From positions 434,501 to 498,500 of the forward strand of contig OX485808.1 in assembly GCA_950295325.1 (NCBI GenBank): a DNA stretch of 64,000 nt. Reading direction: 5' to 3'. Below, piece by piece: positions 25,672-36,970 of the stretch. The stretch comes from Polytrichum commune (lineage: Eukaryota > Streptophyta > Polytrichopsida > Polytrichales > Polytrichaceae). The position numbers were made by a program, and so were the translations under genes. Position 1 is the first letter of the stretch, and each line of letters opens with the position of its first letter. The notes under the pieces are model-generated. The model was not told the origin of the DNA, searched no databases, and was given only the letters and a program-made list of their open reading frames with translations.

Positions 25672-25992
25672 CTACATCAAACACCCCAAATATTTCCAAA
25701 AAATGGATAAAACCTTGGTCTACACTATTTTGCATAGTCATGGGTTAACATGATTCTCCCTATAATTTTAATTTTTGTCGAATGGCACGGGTGAACTCCC
25801 ACTTTGTACAGGAATATCAAAAGCTTTTCATTGGGCCGAGTGTCATCACCCAACATTTTTTTGCATTGAATACAAATAGAATCTTAGAAGTGTGGGTGAT
25901 GTTTTTGCAAATTAGTTTGGAACACGGGCTCAAACATTATTCACCCTCATGCCATACAGTTGGTGGGAACCAATATCCACTGAACTGAATGA
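25672..25992. repeat. Direct repeat, left copy, flanking a foldback
   Basis: Matches 27017-27326 in the same orientation over about 310-320 bp with scattered differences. It shares ACTACATCAAAC, TACACTATTTTGCATA, GAACATGATTCTCCCT-like, AATACAAATAGAAT and ACTGAATGA at the end. Confidence 0.65.
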
Positions 25993-25997
25993 TTTAC

Positions 25998-26963
25998 GGT
26001 GACTCATGAATTTTTTTTGCAAAACTAGAGTATTTCAGTTCAAGGTCTAGTTTGACGATGAGGCAATGAAACTTAACCTCCTAAATACAAAAGTTGTAGT
26101 ATGTGATGTATAGTGTCATCCCAAAAACTTGGAATTAAAAAGCATGTATGGTTTGGGAGTAAATGGATTTCAAAGTTCTCTATCCAAAAGACTCAATTAT
26201 GGTATTGACTTTGCATAGGGATTCAAAAATTGTAAACACCTTTGTTTTTAAGTAGCAATCACGAAAATTTGCAAAGTGTTTGATCATAAATTTGTTTGCT
26301 CATAATTATTTTCAAATGTTTCAAAATTATGAGGTAATTTTGAGAAAATGGTATGGTTAGGCCCCCCTATAAACCAACATTACTACCACAAAAGTTTGGG
26401 GGAAAAAACCATCATATGCTAATATAAACCTTTAAATCACAATTTCACAAAATTGAATATTCTTCAATTGCAAATCCATTAAGATGCAACAACATGTTAG
26501 CTAGATCACAACATGTAAGTTGCTTGCAATGATTAATAAAGTCTCATACTTTTCTTTTCATTCAAAATTCTCAAATGCCATTTATTTTACACATATTTAT
26601 TCCTATTATCATTTCCAATAATTATGGAGTGTATGCATGTCACCTTTTTAAAATGTCGATGGTGAAGGGTACTAGATGGTATGTGAGAACATACCAAAAC
26701 TTATTAGAATGATTGTTTTTGGAAAAAAAAAGGTATTAACAAGTTTTGAATTCATATGCACAAACAAGATCATAACCAAGTCTTTTGGATAGTGAACTTA
26801 GAGATTCATTTACTCCCAAACCATATGTGCTTTTTGATTCAAAGTTTTGGAATGAGACTATACATCACATACTACAACTTTTGTGTTTAGGAGTTTAAGT
26901 TTTATTGCCACATCGTCAAGCCACGGACCTTGCACTGAAATAGTTCAGTTCTGTGAGTCACTG
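25998..26963. mobile_element. Second foldback element
   Basis: The arms are reverse complements: left about 25998-26215, right about 26760-26963. Matched blocks are GTGACTCATGAA / CTGTGAGTCACTG, TATTTCAGTTCAAGG / CCTTGCACTGAAATAG, ACAAAAGTTGTAGTATGTGA / TCACATACTACAACTTTTGT, GGTTTGGGAGTAAATG / CATTTACTCCCAAACC, and ATCCAAAAGACT / AGTCTTTTGGAT. The spacer is about 540 bp and AT-rich. No coding capacity. It sits between two direct repeats. Confidence 0.6.
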
Positions 26964-27016
26964 TGTTACAGGGGATACACCCAAGCTGGTTTCACATAGT
27001 CAATGACTTTGCTGCA

Positions 27017-27326
27017 CTACATCAAACGGCCCAAATATTCTGAAAAAATGGATAATCATCTGGTGTACACTATTTTGCATACAATCATGGGTGAACATGA
27101 TTCTCCCTCTAAACTTTGTCAAATAAACACTCCTGATTTGTAGAGAATATCAAAAGCTTTCCACTGGGTCCAGTCCAGCACCCCAACTCTTTTTCACATT
27201 AAATACAAATAGAATATTGGAATTTTGGGTGATATTTTTGCATATTGGCTTGGAGCACTGGCTCAAACATTCCTCACCCTGACACCATAACAGCTGGTGG
27301 GAACCAGAATCCACTAAACTGAATGA
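27017..27326. repeat. Direct repeat, right copy, flanking a foldback
   Basis: Diverged direct copy of 25672-25992. It could be a duplication made when the foldback moved, or the two ends of an older compound element. Confidence 0.65.
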
Positions 27327-27855
27327 CATATATGCACAAAAGAATCTGATCATGAAAATACTAATAACCTTCCACTAAAGGCAGCAAAGTTTTGAGCAGA
27401 TATTTTCCACAGGTGAAGAAAAATACAGGTATTGTGGTGGGATGAAGTCATTTCACAAGCTCTCATTATATCCAATGATTCCAAGGTTGAATAGATAGTG
27501 AAGTCTCAAAAGCACAAATTGGAGATTCCAAGAACACTCAGCTGCACTCATTCCTGCTTAAGAGTTGGGTCCTGAGAGACAACTCAAAAGCCTCCAGAAA
27601 GATCCCAAACCAAAAAAGGCAGAGAAGGACACCCACTACCTCACAAACTTCCATGATGGAAGATGTACTATACAGCTTAACAGAGTCACCTTCAAGGTTG
27701 GAAGGACATCCTGGATATAACTCAAGCAGTCAGTTGCAGAAAACAAGGCCTTCCCTGCCAAAACACCTGGACCTTGTTTTTCAAATGCCTAACTCCCTTT
27801 GATGTAGGTTTTCAGAAACACTAATGCCATCCCAAGTGTTACCATCTCCTAGCCA

Positions 27856-30577
27856 TCAACCTGACTTCCCCATGCGCTGCTGTTGCTGGGACTGCAGTTT
27901 ATCAAGCGCCTGGCGTTTCTGGGCACGCTTGGCACGACGACCAGTTGCCTCCTTTGGTGGTGCCTTCTCTTCACCTTTACCCGCATTCCATCCTCGGGCA
28001 GAAGAGGATCCTGCCTCATGTGCCTCAGCAACTGCAGCTGCAAGATGTCGCACTCCAATTGGGCGGGCCTCTCGACGACCAGCACGAACGTATCCATTGT
28101 CACCCCACCGCCGATTCCCAATCCTCAGATCAGACTTGAAATAGTAATCATCAAAGCAATCTTCCTCATCATGATAATCCTCAAACTCTTCAGCTGGGGG
28201 AAGGACAGGAAGACCTTTGAACCAAGAAGCCCTCAGCAGAAGGCAGACGCTTTCTTCAAAAAGATAGTCATGGAGACTGATGTACCAAAATACCCACAGG
28301 CCTTATTAGATTTCATACATCTGGGCAATATTTGATACTGGAGTAGTTTTTGCAGCTCAAGACTTCAAAATGCTTTGGTTTGATGAGAAACTCAAGCACG
28401 ACAACAGAACAGAGGCCAACCAAAACATTCACAGGAGATAGGGTCAAGTCCATAATATGTGCTATAGCTTTTATACCTGCCATCAAGAGCCCTGTACACA
28501 TACAACTCCATAAAAGGAAGACGACACTGTGGGCACCAGGGACTAGTTTTGTAGACCGCCCAGCGTAATATACAGGTCACACTGCAAACAAAAGGTTGTA
28601 AAATCAGTACATCAAAGACTAATTTGTCACATAACATTCTTTGGAAGAATGCCCAAAGTTTCTACTTAGATTCCATATAGAAGCACATCAATCGATATCC
28701 ATGGGGACCCTACCTCATGCAACTGATCAGTTCCTCAAATTTGGCATCTCACAACTCATTATGCACATCATTCAAGAACTCTGGATAATCTGTTAGACCA
28801 TATGACAATTCGTGAGTGAGTGAGATATGTCTGAATGTGTGGTTCACCCTGCGAACTTTGGGTGAAGGAGATAATCTCTTCGTGAAGGGAATTATATTGT
28901 GTGGGAAGGTTTCATGAGGAATGTTATTTACCAATAGGAGTGCTCGCATCCTTTGATCTGAGCTGTCTCCGCCAGCTTGATCCTATCTAGACAGATAGCA
29001 CAAATACAAGGATCAAGAGAACCATCACTCCCGCCAGTCTGCACAGCACCATAAATTGGAACACATGAGTTACACCTTCCCAAGTCAACCTGTCCAACCT
29101 CCTTCATGCAACCAATGTAGGATATGCAGAACAGCATGATAATTACAGGTTTGAAATCTGAGCACTACTGAAAACAGTGATGAGAAGAACATGCTCAAAA
29201 TCAGAAGTTTTCATGGATCTCACAAAGACCATAAAGAGGACTCTGAAGACACATTGGATAACTGAAACAACCCACAAATGAGATGCACATCTCTCCAAAC
29301 CCATATACATCCAGTAAGTTAAAGAATGCAAATAGACAAGCAACCAGTAGGCTGAATCCTTCAAAGTTCCTACCAAAAGCTCAAACACTTCCAATCAAAT
29401 GTATCTCCAACTTGCAAAAAACTCCAATTGGGTTGCAAAAAATATAATCCTTGAGTGCTGTCACAATCTAAGATAGAAGAGATGTCAGAAGCTGCTCACT
29501 CACCAACGCAGGAAAGAACAAAGTTGGTTCAACAGCATTTACAGCAACATCGGTGCTCTCGCCAGAATTAATATGGTCAGCAGAAGACTCTCCCAGACTC
29601 TGCACCTGGCCCTTTTCAGGGCTGCCTTCAATAACCGCAACCACAGGAGAAGACACGTGGGCAATAGTAACATCAACTGGAGATACAACTGCTTCAGCCA
29701 CAGTATTGTCAAGAGCCTGAGTTTCCTCCAGCACCTCAATTTCACCTGTTACTGTACTTTCTGCAACTGGAGCTCCGACTGCCTCCATCACAACGGTATC
29801 AAACGCCAGGGCCAGTTCCCAAGTAGCATTAACACCGACTACCATACTTTCATCAAGGGCCTCAGGCGCTTCCGTGGACTCAGTATCAGCTGTTACCATG
29901 GTGCTTCCATCAACCAAAGCTAAGCTAGCTTTGGTCATAGTGCTGTCCAGAGCCAGAGCTTCCTCTAACATCTGAATTTCATCCGTTCCCATGCATCCTT
30001 CACAACAAGGGACAGGGCATGCAGCTGGAACAGCAACAACTTCAGAACATTCCTCTGTCACAGACATAAGTGCCTTTGATTCCCCAGTCCCATCCATGAC
30101 TTCAAGTGTTGCCAAAATATCCTCAAATGGAAGGAAAAAGTGTACTCAGCACCAAGCACGTTATCTGTACTGATAATATTGCTGATGGAGGGACAAAAAT
30201 AATGGAGGAATTCCTTTTAACAATTCTCAATGTCCTTGAAAAATACACCAGGGGGAAACTGCAATAGTGCAGGTATACCAATTACTCCACTCCTCTTCCG
30301 TTTCCAGAAATCCAAATATGAAACGTTTGTACAAGAAGCCAAGGCTCTAGAAAAGATGCAGCAAGCAGATCTGTCGTCTCTTTTAGTCCCCTGCACCTGA
30401 TGCAGCTGCTTCCTCCTTGCCCCTGGTTATATAATACTCGGGGAAAGCCTCTTCAATGTATGACTCCGAGCGCCTCCGGTCTGGGAACCACACCCTGGGC
30501 TGGGCTTCTGCAAGAGAAGCACCCAGGCAGCCCAGGCTCCCCGGCAGAGAAAGGTATATCCTAAGAATGTCACGCAT
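27856..30577 (-). CDS. C3HC4 RING-finger protein, likely E3 ubiquitin ligase
   Basis: Five coding exons with GT-AG introns and compatible phases: 30577-30397, 30144-29504, 29038-28932, 28581-28477, 28276-27856, giving about 484 residues. Exon 3 supplies CAICLDRIKLAETAQIKGCE and exon 4 completes the RING with CVTC and CPQC; spacing C-x2-C-x14-C-x-H-x2-C-x2-C-x12-C-x2-C is canonical RING-HC, which recruits E2 enzymes for ubiquitin transfer. After it come YVYRALDGS, LHDYLFEESVCLLLRASWF and a basic tail with GRRAKRAQKRQALDKL, the layout of a plant RING family I recognise without a symbol. The long second exon encodes an acidic Ala/Val/Glu-rich, probably disordered region of about 190 residues. 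The start is chosen at the first ATG after the acceptor at 30587; a longer N-terminus from an upstream exon (donor at 31963, same phase) cannot be excluded. The small acceptor before 30144 was selected by phase. Confidence 0.8.
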
Positions 30578-30778
30578 CGAGAATCCCTGTAATAATTACG
30601 CACACTCCTTGCACTTGCCAAACTGCTTCAAAATAAGAAGTTTGTCACATTCCTGAAACAAGAGCCAATTCCTACCTCAACAGAGTACAGCTCAAGTGTC
30701 CATTTCAAGGAAATCCTTTGGTCAATAGTCTGAGATGAACGTGAGATTAACCTTCAACTGAGGTCTCTGGACAATATA

Positions 30779-31059
30779 AAGTAGGCAGGCCTTAAATGGA
30801 CACTTTAAGCTCTGCACCCACATCACCTAGGATACAAAACATACAAATAGTGCAAGATGATTGCTGATGCCAAATCGTGTTAGTTAGCCATTTGCCTCAT
30901 TATTTTCAGAGTTCATATTAGTATCTTATAGTTTATCAAAGTAAAAATTCTCGTGGACATAAATGGTCATATAGGTCCCCCCCAATTATGATGACTAACC
31001 ACACCACTCAAGTATAGCTGTCTAATTAGCAAAAGTGACCATGAAAGGCCCGCTTACCT
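30779..31059 (-). mobile_element. MITE-1 copy, internally shortened, in the RING gene leader intron
   Basis: A 281-bp copy on the minus strand. Right end GGCCCGCTTACCT followed by TA (31060-31061), left end AAGTAGGCAGGCCTTAAATG preceded by TA. It lies in the proposed first intron (31962-30587) of the RING gene, in the same transcriptional orientation. Confidence 0.7.
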
Positions 31060-31354
31060 TAGCTCTTTGCTGGCTCAAATTCCCTCACTAACAGTCCAAC
31101 ACAACCCCCTGATCCAATTACCACTTCAGAAACTCCTCTTGCAATTGACCTCGTCTATCCAAAACCCGTCGGACGTCGGGCCCAGGGTGCACACCTCCAA
31201 AAATCCCGACAAGCTTTCCAACTCCACCGCTGCTCAACCAAATGAGGTGATTCCTGACTTCAACCCACGCACCTGACAAGCCAAACATTACCGGCAAGTA
31301 AACCCCCGCACTTAAATTACGCACCCTCGCTCCTGCATCCTCAAAATTCGCATG

Positions 31355-31708
31355 CGGTAAACGTGCCTAATTCCCACCTAGCAATAATTTGGACGCCTGT
31401 ATTTGATTGGTACGTGGCTAATAGTGGATCTAAGAACGGGCACCAAAAAGACATGTGTTCAAACTATACTAACTACTCTAGGCTCAATAGTCGATATGAT
31501 TGGGGGACCTATATGACCACTTAATGAGCACAAGAATCTTCACTTTGATAATGAATAAATTATTCAGATGAGATCCAAAAGCTATGAGGCTAATGGCTAC
31601 GGACACGAATTGCAATTGGCAATCATCTGCACTAATTGCGTGTTTCATATCTTACTTCTCTAGAAGTGGGTGCACAGAGAGAGGTATCTAAATTAGGCAC
31701 ACCTACCT
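31355..31708 (+). mobile_element. MITE-1 copy in the RING gene leader intron
   Basis: A 354-bp copy. Its ends GGTAAACGTGCCTAATT and, on the other strand, AGGTAGGTGTGCCTAATT are inverted. TA follows at 31709-31710; the left flank has diverged. It is opposite in orientation to the copy at 30779, so a pre-mRNA of the RING gene would carry complementary MITE sequences about 300 bp apart. Confidence 0.7.
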
Positions 31709-31962
31709 TATCCTTATTCTCGACATCCAAAACTACCTGATCCTAAAATACGATAATCGACGCTCCCAGGTAACACGAATGTTCTTGATAGGAACAAGAA
31801 TCACAAGACATCATCATCAATTCATCCAATCCTCTTCCCAAATTCTATCAATTCGATAGACGAGTCCTTTACAACGTAATCTCACTCACAGTGGTGGACC
31901 AGAAACTCCTCGTGAGCCGGCAATGCAGAACAACAACAACGATGAAAATTGAAGATTCTCAC

Positions 31963-32345
31963 CTTCTCACAATCAACCACAACCGCACCGACCTCGATCA
32001 GGATTTGATGCTCCCACCACGGCCTGCTTGTTGACGAGAAAACCAGCGGAAAAGGGTGTTCACCGCCACATGAGAGCACCAAACCCCCTATGTGGCCCGC
32101 GGGACCTTGGAACAGCACAGAATTTGCGAAAGAAAGGATTGGGAGTAACGGCAAGAGGAGAAGGAGCGCATGGAGGGACGATGTAATAAGGGCACACGCG
32201 GATGGCATGTGCGGGGAGTGGATTGGTTGGCTATGGCGAAACCCTAGGCAGGGGCGCTGCGACAGGGGAGCGTGGCATCCAGGCAGCAGAGCTGCCACCG
32301 CTCTCGCATATCCTCAGCGGACCTCCGTTCCCCATTTGTTCCCAG
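31963..32345 (-). promoter_or_regulatory. Upstream region and probable untranslated first exon of the RING gene
   Basis: On the minus strand this stretch contains CCACGCTCCCCTGTCGC and CCTAGGGTTTCGCCATAGCC, then a donor-like GAGAAG|GTGAGAATC at 31963. A CTAGGGTTT box close to transcription starts is common in plant housekeeping genes. The same blocks recur upstream of the next gene at 35964-36125. An open frame from 32298 runs to the donor in phase with exon 30586-30397, but its sequence looks like leader rather than protein, so I prefer an untranslated exon. Confidence 0.45.
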
Positions 32346-33513
32346 CGTTCCCTCATTGTTCCCTAGCGGCCAAGAAGGAAGCTCTTGGTGAGCCTTCCCG
32401 CCACACATTGGAAGCTGCTACTTGTTAGGGGCGCTCTAACAAAATGGAGCAATCCTATTGGCCGAGAGGTGTAAATTGGACCCAAGGCCACGAGCTCAGG
32501 GTCCCAGACCAAGAAGAGGCAAAGTGAGGAGTCTCCTACATGGCATCGTTTTGGAGGGAAACGTTGTTGATTGGACTCGAGAAATGAAGCTCACAGGAGA
32601 GCTTGTGTTTTGGAGAACCACTTTGGAAGGAAACGTCGAAGGGAGGGGCCAATTTAAGGGTTCAATTTTGTCTCAAATTATTTCAAATTGGTCCGTAAGT
32701 CCTTGGACCATCGAACTCCATTTAGAAAACCCCTTAGATGGCATGGGACAAATTCGTGGCAAGATATGGGCAACTCTATATGTTGTGGCCAGATTTCAAC
32801 CCAGTTGTCATCCCAATTGTGGAATAAAAATATATGTGGGTCTCAAGAATTTAAGTAAACAAACAACATTGATATTCATCAAATATATTTCTCAAGTAAA
32901 GTCTTATTCCTTATAATTTTTTAGTTATGAAGACATCAAATTTATTCATAAATATTTTTAAGCTTGGAAAAAGTCAAAATAATGTTTAGCATGATAAATT
33001 AGTTGCATTAGATTGAATTACAATTTTTCAAGATTTCAAGAAAAAGAAATTTGTTAAATTGAATTGGGTCTAAGTATGTTTTACGAAAAGATTTTTGATG
33101 CATGATGCTTTTTGCTCTCATGATGTAACTTAACATAATTGTACCTAAATGCCTTAATAATAACAAGAATGACATCATCGGTTTTGGGTGAACATGAATA
33201 TTCTCATGCATACTTTACTTAATCTACATTTGTAGGGATGTAAACTAGCTTTGACATCAACATGCCATAGACATTTAGACTTTAAGCTCAGAAATCAACA
33301 AGATGTATGTTAGTGGTATTGATCTCACAACCGGATCTCATAAAGAGAATTTGCCTAGTCATAAACCTCAAATGGTGCCCCTCATGCATCGTCCAATTCT
33401 AGCTCTAAAATTGAAGGACATGAATACAATCACATGAAATTCAAATGGTGGTCCCATTCCCAAGTCATACATTCCTTGGAAGACACAAAGAGCTACATAA
33501 TGCAAAGACTTTT
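32346..33513. other. Intergenic stretch, nothing firmly recognised
   Basis: A plus-strand frame at 32458-32916 (152 residues) contains LEGNV twice but shows no domain and lies head-to-head with the RING gene leader. I do not call it a gene. Confidence 0.35.
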
Positions 33514-33875
33514 AGGTAGAAAAGCCCAATTATGTTACATGTCTTAATCAAACACGTATACTCAAGTGGCATATGGTTAGGTATGACTCAAGAGACATGT
33601 GCTCAAAAGATATTGAACTACATGTTCAAAATATGATAACTATTCTAGGCTCAATAGTGAACATAATTAAGGGGACCTATATGATCACTCAGACGAGCAC
33701 AAGAATCTTCACATTGATAGTGATTAGATTATTCATATGAACTCCAAAACATTTTTGAGGAAAGGGGCTACAAACTCAATATGGATTGGCCAGTTATCTT
33801 GTACTGATCGTGTATTTCGTATCCTAGGAGAAGTGGGCTAGTCAGGAAAAGTAACCATTTGAGACCCATTTACCT
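33514..33875 (+). mobile_element. MITE-1 copy between the two host genes
   Basis: About 362 bp. Its ends AGGTAGAAAAGCCCAATTAT and, on the other strand, AGGTAAATGGGTCTCAAAT are inverted. TA follows at 33876-33877. The internal blocks GATAACTATTCTAGGCTCA, TTAAGGGGACCTATATGATC and TCGTATCCTAGGAGAAGTGG are well kept, making it one of the better-preserved copies. Confidence 0.7.
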
Positions 33876-34877
33876 TAATCTGAAATCTTTCCTTTCAATA
33901 ATTTTGTTTCATTTTGTAGGACCATGTCTTGCATTCAGATTGCATTCAGACCTTGACTTACATGGTGGAAATTAAAAATCCCTAAATACAAGATGGGTTG
34001 TGGAGTGTATTATCTATTTTTCAAGGCAAAGTTGTCTCAAAGAGCAGCTGTGACAAAATGCTACACTCGTCAGCAAATCCTTTGAGGCCAATGCAATTAA
34101 GTTTTGAACACCATGCGATTTAGATATGGCCTATGGGAAGCAAGATGCGAATGACCTTGACTGCCCCTTGTTTTGAATAATGTTGAGCTTTGCATTTGTA
34201 TCAACGGTGTGAGCTCTGTGTCTTATCCTTGAATTATAGGTACTTCTTTCATTTCCACAACTCCTAAACACATATCTGAAAGTAATGTCACACTCCTGAA
34301 GATTACTTCATGGATATGAAGGGAAACCTAATGTGATTGACAACAGAGAAATAATTGTGCAACAAGGCTGAGCACTTATACTTAGAGTCCTAATTTTTAC
34401 CCCCAAAAACCTGATTCCCTCCACTGAAGCCAACACTGTCTGTACATTTACTGCACTTCTCCATAAAGGAGTCACATTTTGCACATTTTTGTGAGACTCT
34501 CCAGCATGTTGGTGAAGTTATCATTCTCTTAAGACTTTTGAGATGCTTCTACTTCTCCTGTTGGCTGCACAACATATAAACAAGGCATGTTATTTTTGGT
34601 CACTGCACAACAAGCTTAGGATTAGGCATTCAATGATGTGGTGTTAAGAGTATCCTTGCAAGAATTGTTCTTCAAACAATCGTTGCAGATGAAAGCACTA
34701 GTACACCATAAAATAAGAATGACCAGAGATGGTTAATCCAGAGCTTTTAGGGTTACATACTCAATGCAAAGCTATCAGAAACTAGAATGAAAATAGAAAA
34801 TAAAAACAGACATGCTGCAATAGCCAAATGGTGGCAAGCCATATGACCAGGGACCATCCACAACATCCCCACTGACT

Positions 34878-35786
34878 TCAATGTTCTCGATAATGGATCC
34901 TTGTCTTGAGTTTCTGTTACATCTCTAGAGGTAAGGGGAAGACTCAAGCAACTTGTTGTATAGCATGTGTACCAAGACCTCAATTTCAACGCAAGGAACC
35001 CATGGGAGATAAGACAAACCCCTGAAGTAGGAAGAATGCTAAGAAGAGTGGTGTTAAGAAGCTCAGAAGAGTGTTGGAATTTGTGATGTACTTTGTTAGC
35101 ACAATGCTATGTTCTAAAGGGTGGGCTTTTGATGAAACTGTGAATACCAGAGGAAAACATAATGTTTACCATTGTAAGGTGTGCGGGCCTTTCATGGTCA
35201 CTTTCTTTAATTGAACAGCCATATTTGAGTGGTGTGTGGTTGAATGTGAATGTAAAAACGGATACCAGAAAAACATGTGTTTAAAAGAAATTGGACTACA
35301 TACTCCAAATTTGTTAACCATTCTAGGCTCAATAATCAACATAATTGGGGGCCTACCGTTTGATGAGCTTGAAAAAGCTCACACTTTGTTAGTAAATGAA
35401 ATATTCATATGAGCTCCAGAAGCAATGAGGCAAATGGCTACGGACACAATTTGAAATTGGCAGTCATTTCGCTCTAATTGCATGCTTTGCATCCTAGGAG
35501 ATATGAGTGCAGAGCTTAAAATGTTCATTTAAGGCCTGCTTACCTTAGTCGTATTGTAGAGATGCAACAAAGAATTCAGATTAATGTGTGTCGGTGGAAC
35601 TGATTGAGAGGGCAATACAGAGCATCATAACAAAAAAAGGGAGAGAAAAATAAGAACCTTGTCTTGTGCATAATGCCATGAGATGCCACGAGTGATGTTG
35701 AACACCAGGTTTCCTCCAACCCAGAGTGTGGCGAGCCCCAGCCCTGCTGTCACACTTTTGTATGCGACATCTGCAAACTTCACCAT
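34878..35786 (-). CDS. Very small membrane-type protein (about 54 residues)
   Basis: Exon 1 (35786-35658) starts MVKFADVAYKSVTAGLGLAT and continues with LWVGGNLVFN and ITRGISWHYAQDK, 43 codons ending at a donor AAG|GTTCTT in phase 0. The middle, about residues 14-30, is hydrophobic with small residues and could be one membrane helix. The RGISWHYAQ end resembles a short conserved plant protein whose function I cannot name. The second exon is less certain: an acceptor at 34914 would add KLKTRIHYREH and a stop, giving a basic tail. The 744-bp intron contains a MITE-1 copy. The gene lies about 2.6 kb upstream of the RING gene leader on the same strand, with a related upstream region. Confidence 0.45.
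35177..35545 (+). mobile_element. MITE-1 copy in the intron of the small-protein gene
   Basis: A 369-bp copy with TA on both sides (35175-35176 and 35546-35547). The ends AGGTGTGCGGGCCTTTCATG and, on the other strand, AGGTAAGCAGGCCTTAAATG are inverted. It is the cleanest full-length copy in the window and is antisense to the host transcript. Confidence 0.75.
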
Positions 35787-35963
35787 CTCTGCAATGAATT
35801 ACCTGTAGGTACAAAGTTCCATCAATTTATGGCCGATAACATTCACTTCCAAGCCCTAAAAGCCAGGAAATACTACTAAATACTAAAGCCTAGTTTGTTT
35901 TGCGTCGTGCACCCTGTGCCAACTACACATTCCCTGCAACACCTGAAACAAGAGTAAAACACG

Positions 35964-36125
35964 ATGGGTGCAGCGTGTATGCGAATGGGCATATGGTGGG
36001 AGCGTATTGGCTATGGCGGAAACCCTAAGTCTGGATTTCGCGACAAGGGAGCGTGGAGGAACGCCTCCAAGACCGCTCTTGCCTCCGTTCCCACGACGAT
36101 CACGCTGCGTTCCCTCTCGTTCCCA
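35964..36125 (-). promoter_or_regulatory. Upstream region of the small-protein gene
   Basis: On the minus strand it carries GGGAACGGAGG, AGAGCGGT, CCACGCTCCCTTGTCGC and CTTAGGGTTTCCGCCATAGC, about 180 bp before the ATG at 35786. These blocks are in the same order as in the region upstream of the RING gene at 32190-32345. This fits a core promoter or leader. Confidence 0.45.
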
Positions 36126-36697
36126 AACGAACTAGAAAGACCACATTGGTGACTAGCCAAAGGAGCATCTCCACCAACACTACACATTAAGTCCAAGACA
36201 CGTCAAAGTGGGTTTATTATTGGCTCTACCTGTAGGACAGAGACTATGCATCAACTTCTTCGTTTCAAGAGCAAATTTCCTAACCACTTTGTGTTCACAC
36301 TTGAACGTTCCTTGTTCTTGTTATTTTTGGTCCACTGTATTTAATGTGGATGTTAACTCTAGTTTATATATATATATACAAGTGCTCCCTAGAATGCATT
36401 GAAAGAAATCTAGTTAACTATAGTTGTTTTCGGCAGTTCTTGATTATTTATTTTAAAAATTCCGGGTGATAAATGAGTAGCTTCAATCCTTGACCCATAT
36501 TTGAGAAGAAGGTGCACAAAATCCAAGAAAGGTTTGGTATAGTGAATAGCCATGGATTGGCACGAACAAAGTAATCAGCTACAATTGTAGTCTTTCATAG
36601 CAAAGGACAAAGCCTCACGGTTCTACCGTTTTCTTGTTCATTACCCTTTAACCCCTAAACGCTCAAGCCTTCACATTCCATTTTCGGGCACCTCCAG

Positions 36698-36945
36698 CAC
36701 TACACTAAATACGAACGCATGCCCTAAATATCAATAACCCTATGAAAGTAAGTAACATTAAATGTAAACTCAAACACTAAATATCAACTATGGTAATATG
36801 TGGAAGTTATATGTTTGAATTGAATGTTAGTAAGAATATGAAAGAAATAATAATAATAATAATAATAGGATAATTCAAACATATTTTTTAGCATATCAAC
36901 ATTAAATGTAATTAAACACTTAATATCCTATTTAGTGTATTTTTA
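36698..36945. mobile_element. CACTA-type repeat, partial, target of the chromovirus
   Basis: Starts CACTACACTAAATACGAACG and matches the reverse complement of 2100-2275, including CAATAACCCTATGAAAGTAA and AACACTAAATATCAACTATG. The opposite end is not found. The chromovirus sits about 20 bp beyond the recognisable part. Another CACTA-like terminus (CTACACTAAATATGATATTT) lies beyond the retroelement at 43730. Confidence 0.55.
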
Positions 36946-36970
36946 GAAAAAATAAAAAATAAAATGACAC

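Noticed and set aside
27883-28335. Plus-strand frame of 150 codons opposite the last RING exon
   Set aside because: Antisense shadow of a well-supported coding exon.
31882-32298. Minus-strand frame of 138 codons in the RING gene leader
   Set aside because: Leucine-rich and arginine/histidine-scattered like translated leader DNA; the homologous leader at 36 kb does not conserve it as protein. Kept only as an alternative N-terminus.
32458-32916. Plus-strand frame of 152 codons
   Set aside because: No domain, low-complexity phrases, and it overlaps a region head-to-head with the RING gene leader; not enough to call a gene.
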